This document shows, in pieces, positions 59,247 through 64,000 of a DNA stretch of 64,000 nucleotides; within the stretch, counting starts at the first letter, position 1; each line of letters starts with the position of its first letter. The position numbers and the translations under genes were made by a program. Origin of the DNA: Actinomycetota bacterium (GTDB lineage: Bacteria > Actinomycetota > Acidimicrobiia > Acidimicrobiales > Ilumatobacteraceae); the NCBI GenBank assembly GCA_016871395.1, contig VFYV01000005.1:42274-106273 (forward strand), in the 5' to 3' direction. The notes under the pieces are model-generated. The model had not been told where the DNA came from. It made no database searches and saw nothing but the letters and a program-made list of their open reading frames with translations.

Positions 59247-59916
59247 GCCCGACGCGTCTGCGATCGCGGTCCGGTACCGGGGGTTGGCCGACGAGGTGAG
59301 GGCTCGGGGCGGAGAGCGGGTGCGAATCGTGGCCGTCACCAAAACCTTCCCGCCCGAGGCGATCGCGGCGGTGGCGAATGCCGGATGCGCCTGCATCGGC
59401 GAGAACTACGCCCAGGAATTGGTCGACAAATGGGATCGTTTCCGAGCCAACGTCCACGAGGGCCCGCTTCCCGAGGTGCACTTCATCGGCGGACTCCAAT
59501 CGAACAAGGTGCGCTTGCTGGCTCCGATCGTGGACCTGTGGCAGTCCGTCGACCGCGAATCGGTGGTGACCGAACTCGCGCGTCGGTGCCCTGGCACCCG
59601 GATCCTGGTGCAGGTGAACGCCGTCGGCGAAGCGGACAAGGGTGGGTGTGACCCCGCCGACACCGAGTCCTTGGTCCTCGCGGCGACACGGGGCGGTCTC
59701 GTCGTCGACGGCCTGATGACGGTCGGGCCCACCGACGGTGACCCCCAGCGCACTCGCTCGGCCTTCCGGTTGGTGGCATCGATGACCTCGAATTTGGGCT
59801 TGTCCGAGGTGTCGATGGGGATGTCCGGGGATTGGCGCCTGGCGGTGGACGAAGGATCGACACTGATACGCGTGGGCTCGGCGATCTTCGGTGAGCGTCC
59901 ACCCCGAACCCTCTGA
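59236..59916 (+). CDS. YggS/PLPBP family pyridoxal phosphate homeostasis protein
   Basis: A 226-residue alanine-racemase-N-fold protein that binds pyridoxal phosphate on the lysine of AVTKTFP (near residue 36) and maintains vitamin B6 balance; it has no known racemase activity. GENYAQELVDKW, HFIGGLQSNKV, MTVGP and SMGMSGDW are family blocks. GGAGG lies eight bases before the ATG at 59236. The position between ftsZ and sepF is conserved in Gram-positive bacteria. Confidence 0.92.
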   Translation: MTGEPDASAIAVRYRGLADEVRARGGERVRIVAVTKTFPPEAIAAVANAGCACIGENYAQELVDKWDRFRANVHEGPLPEVHFIGGLQSNKVRLLAPIVDLWQSVDRESVVTELARRCPGTRILVQVNAVGEADKGGCDPADTESLVLAATRGGLVVDGLMTVGPTDGDPQRTRSAFRLVASMTSNLGLSEVSMGMSGDWRLAVDEGSTLIRVGSAIFGERPPRTL

Positions 59917-59923
59917 CTCGGAC

Positions 59924-59929
59924 TACTCT
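59924..59929 (+). promoter_or_regulatory. Predicted -10 box of sepF (leaderless)
   Basis: TACTCT, with seven bases to the sepF ATG, in the 20-base gap after yggS. sepF would thus have its own transcript. Confidence 0.5.
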
Positions 59930-59936
59930 GTCGTCG

Positions 59937-60461
59937 ATGTCCTTCTTCAGAAAAGCCATGGATTACCTCGGTTTGGGTGAGGACGACGCGTACGACGATT
60001 ACGACGATCAAGACGCTCCGGATCGTGCGGGTGGGGTGTCGCGTAGCGATCCTCGTCGTGGCGACTTCGACGACACCGGCTCGCGTCCGGTCGCGCGTCA
60101 AGTGACGCCTCGCGACACGGACCCGATTCCGCCCCGCCGTGTCGGTGTCGATGATTCGTCCATCCTTCCTCGTCCGGTGTCGGGTCGTCCCTCGTCGACG
60201 GTGCGAACCATCGGTGGAAGCGTGCAGGGTGAGCCGCACACGGTGAAGGCCATCCGCTTCAACGACATCCAGGAAGTGGCCAATCGCTATCGCGACGGAC
60301 AGCCCGTGATCCTCAACACCGAGGGCTGCGACGACGAGGTGGCCCGTCGTATGATCGATTTCTCGAGCGGTCTCTGTTACGCCCTACACGGCAAGATCGA
60401 AAAGGTTGCTCGCGGGGTTTACCTGTTGAAGCCGGCTCCGCGCTCGAGCGCTGATTACTGA
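59937..60461 (+). CDS. sepF: SepF, FtsZ membrane anchor
   Basis: A 174-residue protein. The N-terminal amphipathic helix (FFRKAMDYLGL) attaches to the membrane, a Asp/Arg/Pro-rich linker of about 75 residues follows, and the C-terminal SepF core (VKAIRFNDIQEVANRYRDGQ, RMIDFSSGLCYALHGKIEKV) binds the FtsZ tail. In bacteria without FtsA it is the main anchor. The linker contains several RR/DD clusters. Confidence 0.95.
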   Translation: MSFFRKAMDYLGLGEDDAYDDYDDQDAPDRAGGVSRSDPRRGDFDDTGSRPVARQVTPRDTDPIPPRRVGVDDSSILPRPVSGRPSSTVRTIGGSVQGEPHTVKAIRFNDIQEVANRYRDGQPVILNTEGCDDEVARRMIDFSSGLCYALHGKIEKVARGVYLLKPAPRSSADY

Positions 60462-60464
60462 TCC

Positions 60465-60704
60465 GTGGGCGGTTTACTCGCAACGCTCATCTACTTCTTC
60501 ACCTTGGTGATCCTTGCGCGCGTCATTTTGTCGTGGTTCCCTTCGCGAGGGGGTCCCCTCGACGTCGTGCGCGAGTGGGCAACTCGAATCACCGAGCCGG
60601 TGTTGGGTCCGGTTCGGCGCGTGTTGCCGTCGATGGGCGGTCTCGACTTGTCGCCGCTTTTGGTGATGATCGTTCTGAATGTCGTCAGCGCCAGTCTTCG
60701 CTGA
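60465..60704 (+). CDS. YggT family membrane protein
   Basis: A 79-residue protein with two helices (about 4-22 and 60-77), and the conserved ARVILSWFP and ITEPVLGPVRRVLP segments of the YggT family. The family's role is unclear but it is regularly next to sepF and division genes. The GTG start is three bases after the sepF stop. Confidence 0.9.
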   Translation: MGGLLATLIYFFTLVILARVILSWFPSRGGPLDVVREWATRITEPVLGPVRRVLPSMGGLDLSPLLVMIVLNVVSASLR

Positions 60705-60748
60705 GGCCTTCCCGGTAGCCTGATCATGGCAGTACGACCCTTTTCGCC

Positions 60749-63700
60749 ATGACCTCACGTCCGTACCCCTCCATCGACGCTCAGCCGAACTTCCCGGAAA
60801 TCGAAGCCGCCACCCTGGCTCGTTGGGCGTCGGAGCGGGCCTTTGCAGCCTCGGTGCGGAATCGCACGGCCGGCGACGGTGGTGACAATGAATTCGTTTT
60901 CTACGACGGCCCGCCGTTCGCCAATGGTCTCCCGCATTACGGCCACTTGCTCACCGGTTTCGTGAAAGACGCCGTGCCGCGTTATCGCACCATGCGGGGG
61001 CAGAAGGTGGAACGACGCTTCGGTTGGGACTGTCACGGTCTTCCCGCCGAAGTGGAAGCCGAGAAACAACTGGGTATCTCCGGTCATCGTGAGGTCACCG
61101 CGTTCGGCGTCGAGAAGTTCAACGACTATTGCCGCACCTCGGTACTCCGGTACACCAGCGAGTGGGAGCGCTACGTCATGCGTCAGGCGCGTTGGGTCGA
61201 CTTCGAGAACGATTACAAGACGCTCGATCTCCCCTACATGGAGAGCGTCATGTGGGCGTTCAAGACCCTCCACGACAAGGGTTTGATCTACGAGGGCAAT
61301 CGCGTGCTCGCGTATTGCTGGCGTTGCGAAACACCCCTCAGCAACACCGAGACCCGTATGGACGACGTGTATCGCGACCGCCAGGATCCGGCCTTGACGG
61401 TGCGCTTCGTGTTGGAGTCGGGGGAGAACCTGCTCGCTTGGACCACGACGCCATGGACCCTGCCCTCGAATCTCGCGTTGGCAGTGAACCCCGACGTGGA
61501 CTACGCGATCGTCGAGTCGAACGGGGAGAGATCGATCCTGGCCGAGGCGCGCTTGGGGGCGTACGTCGGTGAACTGGGCGGCGCCGTGCGGGTGGGCACC
61601 GTGCGCGGCGCGGACCTGGTGGGGCGTTCGTACCGTCCGCTGTTCGATTATTTCGCACACGTGGAGAACGCCTTTCGGGTGTTGGCGGGCGACTTCGTCA
61701 CCACTGAGGACGGCACCGGTGTGGTGCACCTGGCCCCCGGCTTCGGTGAGGACGACCAGTTGGCCTGTCAGGCCGTCGGCATCGAGACGGTGTGTCCGAT
61801 GGACGGTCACGGTTGTTACACCGCCGAGGTCACCGATTGGGCGGGTCAACACGTGTTCGAGGCCAACCCGTCGGTCATCAAGTACTTGAAGTCCTCCGGT
61901 GTCGTGGTGAAACACGACACGTATTCGCACTCGTACCCGCACTGCTGGCGTTGCGCGGAACCTCTGGTGTACCGCGCCATCTCCTCGTGGTTCGTCGAGG
62001 TCACGGCCATCAAGGACCGTATGGTCGAATTGAACAAGCAGATCACCTGGGTGCCCGAGCACTTGAAGGAGGGCTCCTTCGGCAAGTGGATCGCCAACGC
62101 CCGCGATTGGTCGATCAGCCGCAATCGATTCTGGGGTTCGCCCATCCCGGTGTGGAAGAGCGACGATCCCGCGTATCCCCGACTCGACGTGTACGGAAGC
62201 CTCGCCGACCTGCAGCGTGATTTTGGTACCACCGTCACCGACTTGCACCGACCCACCGTCGACGACCTCGTGCGTCCCAATCCCGACGACCCGACCGGCA
62301 AGTCGATGATGCGGCGTGTGCCCGAGGTGTTGGACTGCTGGTTCGAGAGCGGCTCAATGCCCTTCGCCCAGGTGCACTATCCGTTCGAGAACACCGAGTG
62401 GTTCGAGCAGCACTATCCCGGCGACTTCATCGTCGAATACATCGGTCAGACCCGCGGCTGGTTTTACACGTTGCACGTTCTGGCCACCGCCCTGTTCGAC
62501 CGTCCGGCGTTTTCCACCTGCGTCAGTCACGGCATCGTTCTCGGCGATGACGGGCAGAAGATGTCCAAAAGCTTGCGCAACTATCCGGATCCGATGCTGG
62601 TCTTCGACACCTACGGCGCCGACGCCATGCGTTGGTATCTGCTGTCGTCGGCGATTTTGCGCGGAGCCGACTTCTCGGTCACCGAGGCCGGCATTCGCGA
62701 GACCGTTCGCCAAGTGCTGTTGCCGCTGTGGAATTCGTGGTACTTCCTCGGTCTCTACGCCAACGCCGAAGGCCTGAGCGGCAAGGTGCGGACCGACTCC
62801 GGTCACGTCCTCGATCGGTACATTCTCGCCAAGACGTCCGATCTCGTCGCCTCGGTCACCCGCGACCTCGACGCCTACGATCTTTTCTCGGCCGGTGCCA
62901 ACATCCGCGATTTCCTCGACGTGCTCACCAACTGGTTCATCCGACGTTCGCGCGATCGCTTTTGGGCTGGTGATGCCGACGCGGTGGACACGCTGCACAC
63001 GGTGCTGGAGACCTTGTGTCGGGTGGCCGCGCCGTTGTTGCCCTTGATCAGCGACACCGTGTACCGGGGGCTCTGCCCCGGACCCAGTGTGCACCTGACC
63101 GATTGGCCGCGGGCCAGCGACCTTCCCGGGGACCCCGAACTCGTGACGGCGATGGATCGGGTGCGCGAGGTGTGCTCGTCGGCGCTGTCGGTACGCAAGG
63201 CCCACTCTCGTCGGGTGCGCTTGCCCCTGGCCGAGTTGAAGGTCTCGCACCCCGATGCCGAAACCCTGCGACCTTTCGTCGACATCATCGCCGACGAGGT
63301 GAACGTCAAAAGGGTCGTGTTGTCGGTCCAACAAGAGTCGGGGGCCACCGCCGTTCTGCAGGTGATTCCGGGTGCTCTCGGTCCACGATTGGGTGGGCGC
63401 ACCCAAGAGGTCATCAGGGCCGTCAAGACCGGCGACTGGTCCCTCGACGACGGTGTCGTCGTGGCCGGTGGTATCGAGTTGGTCGAGGGTGAGTACACCA
63501 TCAAGATGGCCGTGGCCGCCGGCTCAGCCGGAGCGACGTTGGCTGATGGTTTGGGCATGGTGGGTCTCGACATCGAGGTCACGCCCGAACTCGCCGCGGA
63601 AGGCACCGCCCGCGATCTCATTCGCCTCGTGCAACAGGCCCGTCGCGACGCCGACCTCGAGGTGAGCGATCGCATCGTTTTGACGCTCGGGGTGCCCGAG

Positions 63701-63874
63701 TCGATTCGTCGCCAAGTGGTCCCGTTCGTGGACATGATCGCGAGTGAAACCTTGGCGGCGTCGGTGGGCTGGAGTGAGGGGGCGCCCAACGCCGAATTGG
63801 ATGATGAACCGGTGTACGTCGGAGTGGTTCGTTCGTCTCACGGCGGAGTGCCGACGGGACTATCCTCGCCGTAA
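60749..63874 (+). CDS. ileS: Isoleucyl-tRNA synthetase (long, eukaryotic-like type)
   Basis: A 1041-residue class I synthetase. The HIGH motif is HYGH at 63-66 and KMSKS begins at 604. The editing domain lies around 180-390, including [10 protein letters not shown] and [11 protein letters not shown] blocks, and a long C-terminal anticodon-binding and extension region follows. The length and these blocks fit the longer type found in actinobacteria, Thermus and eukaryotes; this type includes naturally mupirocin-resistant members, but resistance cannot be read here. It occupies the place where divIVA follows yggT in many actinobacteria. Confidence 0.96.
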   Translation: MTSRPYPSIDAQPNFPEIEAATLARWASERAFAASVRNRTAGDGGDNEFVFYDGPPFANGLPHYGHLLTGFVKDAVPRYRTMRGQKVERRFGWDCHGLPAEVEAEKQLGISGHREVTAFGVEKFNDYCRTSVLRYTSEWERYVMRQARWVDFENDYKTLDLPYMESVMWAFKTLHDKGLIYEGNRVLAYCWRCETPLSNTETRMDDVYRDRQDPALTVRFVLESGENLLAWTTTPWTLPSNLALAVNPDVDYAIVESNGERSILAEARLGAYVGELGGAVRVGTVRGADLVGRSYRPLFDYFAHVENAFRVLAGDFVTTEDGTGVVHLAPGFGEDDQLACQAVGIETVCPMDGHGCYTAEVTDWAGQHVFEANPSVIKYLKSSGVVVKHDTYSHSYPHCWRCAEPLVYRAISSWFVEVTAIKDRMVELNKQITWVPEHLKEGSFGKWIANARDWSISRNRFWGSPIPVWKSDDPAYPRLDVYGSLADLQRDFGTTVTDLHRPTVDDLVRPNPDDPTGKSMMRRVPEVLDCWFESGSMPFAQVHYPFENTEWFEQHYPGDFIVEYIGQTRGWFYTLHVLATALFDRPAFSTCVSHGIVLGDDGQKMSKSLRNYPDPMLVFDTYGADAMRWYLLSSAILRGADFSVTEAGIRETVRQVLLPLWNSWYFLGLYANAEGLSGKVRTDSGHVLDRYILAKTSDLVASVTRDLDAYDLFSAGANIRDFLDVLTNWFIRRSRDRFWAGDADAVDTLHTVLETLCRVAAPLLPLISDTVYRGLCPGPSVHLTDWPRASDLPGDPELVTAMDRVREVCSSALSVRKAHSRRVRLPLAELKVSHPDAETLRPFVDIIADEVNVKRVVLSVQQESGATAVLQVIPGALGPRLGGRTQEVIRAVKTGDWSLDDGVVVAGGIELVEGEYTIKMAVAAGSAGATLADGLGMVGLDIEVTPELAAEGTARDLIRLVQQARRDADLEVSDRIVLTLGVPESIRRQVVPFVDMIASETLAASVGWSEGAPNAELDDEPVYVGVVRSSHGGVPTGLSSP

Positions 63875-63895
63875 ACATCGACCAAGGACGTTCAC

Positions 63896-64000
63896 ATGGC
63901 CAGCAAATCGGTCAAGAAGCCCGTCAAGAAGGCGGTCGCGAAAAAGCCCGTCAAGAAGGCGGTCGCGAAAAAGCCCGTCAAGAAGGCGGTCGCGAAGAAG
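63896..64000 (+). CDS. Lysine-repeat protein, N-terminal part (cut by window end)
   Basis: Only 35 codons are in view. After MASKSVKK the sequence repeats the nine-residue unit KPVKKAVAK three times. AAGGA lies eight bases before the ATG. Such Lys/Ala/Pro tails bind nucleic acid or RNA polymerase partners. In related actinobacteria a DksA/TraR-type zinc-finger protein with a lysine-rich N-terminus can follow ileS, so that is a reasonable guess; a histone-like protein is another option. The part that would decide lies outside the window. Confidence 0.65.
   Translation, partial: MASKSVKKPVKKAVAKKPVKKAVAKKPVKKAVAKK
63917..63997 (+). repeat. Three tandem 27-base repeats encoding KPVKKAVAK
   Basis: Units at 63917-63943, 63944-63970 and 63971-63997. 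The first two are identical and the third differs only in its last base (AAG for AAA). The array may continue beyond the window. Near-identity at DNA level indicates recent duplication. Confidence 0.95.

Noticed and set aside
1..64000. tRNA, rRNA, insertion sequence, prophage or defence island
   Set aside because: No gene-free gap is long enough for rRNA, no cloverleaf-like sequence was noticed in the gaps, and no transposase, integrase, restriction, toxin-antitoxin or Cas gene was recognised. The HNH protein stands alone among metabolic genes.

Overview
The window is a dense, GC-rich bacterial chromosome segment with about 58 protein genes on both strands, almost no intergenic space and no RNA genes, insertion sequences, prophage or CRISPR array that I can recognise. 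The organism is an actinomycete in the broad sense (phylum Actinomycetota). The evidence is the gene order RNase E/G-L21-L27-Obg-ProB, a dcw cluster without ftsA, sepF/yggT after ftsZ, a DUF3040 protein, an MtrA/MtrB/LpqB-like cassette and a PimB-like mannosyltransferase. The lack of divIVA and murF at their usual places, and the very divergent MurG, suggest a deep branch such as Acidimicrobiia; that class-level call is inference.

Layout. 1-4.2 kb: rod-shape operon (end of mreC, mreD, PBP2, rodA). 4.2-13.2 kb: a radical SAM pair, RNase E/G, rplU, rpmA, a dGTPase on the opposite strand, obg and proB. 13.2-17.9 kb: murJ facing a MoxR ATPase/VWA (CoxD/CoxE-like) pair and a histidine phosphatase. 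18-27.5 kb: MftG-like GMC oxidoreductase, a Cys-rich small protein overlapping queG, PimB-like glycosyltransferase, SRPBCC protein, ROK kinase, ACT protein, glycerol kinase and phosphofructokinase. 27.6-33.9 kb: response regulator-kinase-GerMN lipoprotein, inositol monophosphatase, polyprenyl-phosphate mannosyltransferase, DinB and a DUF3040 protein. 34-43.7 kb: MoxR-DUF58-transglutaminase operon, a second ROK protein, acyl-CoA dehydrogenase, HNH protein, lipoate-ligase-like protein and a four-repeat peptidoglycan-binding M23 peptidase. 43.8-60.7 kb: the division and cell-wall cluster, mraZ to ftsZ, then yggS, sepF and yggT. The window ends with ileS and the start of a lysine-repeat protein.

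How it works together. Most of the window builds and divides the wall: lipid II synthesis (MurE, MraY, MurD, MurG, MurC, MurB), export (MurJ), elongation (MreCD, RodA, PBP2) and septation (FtsW, FtsI, FtsL, FtsQ, FtsZ, SepF), with a two-component system of the MtrAB type. MurE carries the DNPR motif, so the wall peptide should contain meso-diaminopimelate. PimB-like, inositol phosphatase and mannosyl-phosphate synthase genes suggest inositol/mannose glycolipids.

The clearest new signal is regulatory. At least 14 genes have a TANNNT -10 box ending 6-9 bases (usually 6-7) before the start codon, which implies leaderless mRNAs and allows several starts to be corrected. Two such boxes overlap head to head at 31449-31458. 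By contrast mraZ has a -35/-10 promoter, three MraZ boxes and a leader, and ftsZ has a long leader with two perfect inverted repeats. No stretch longer than 300 bases lacks a gene; the largest gaps are 43672-43902, 57661-57889 and 59012-59235.
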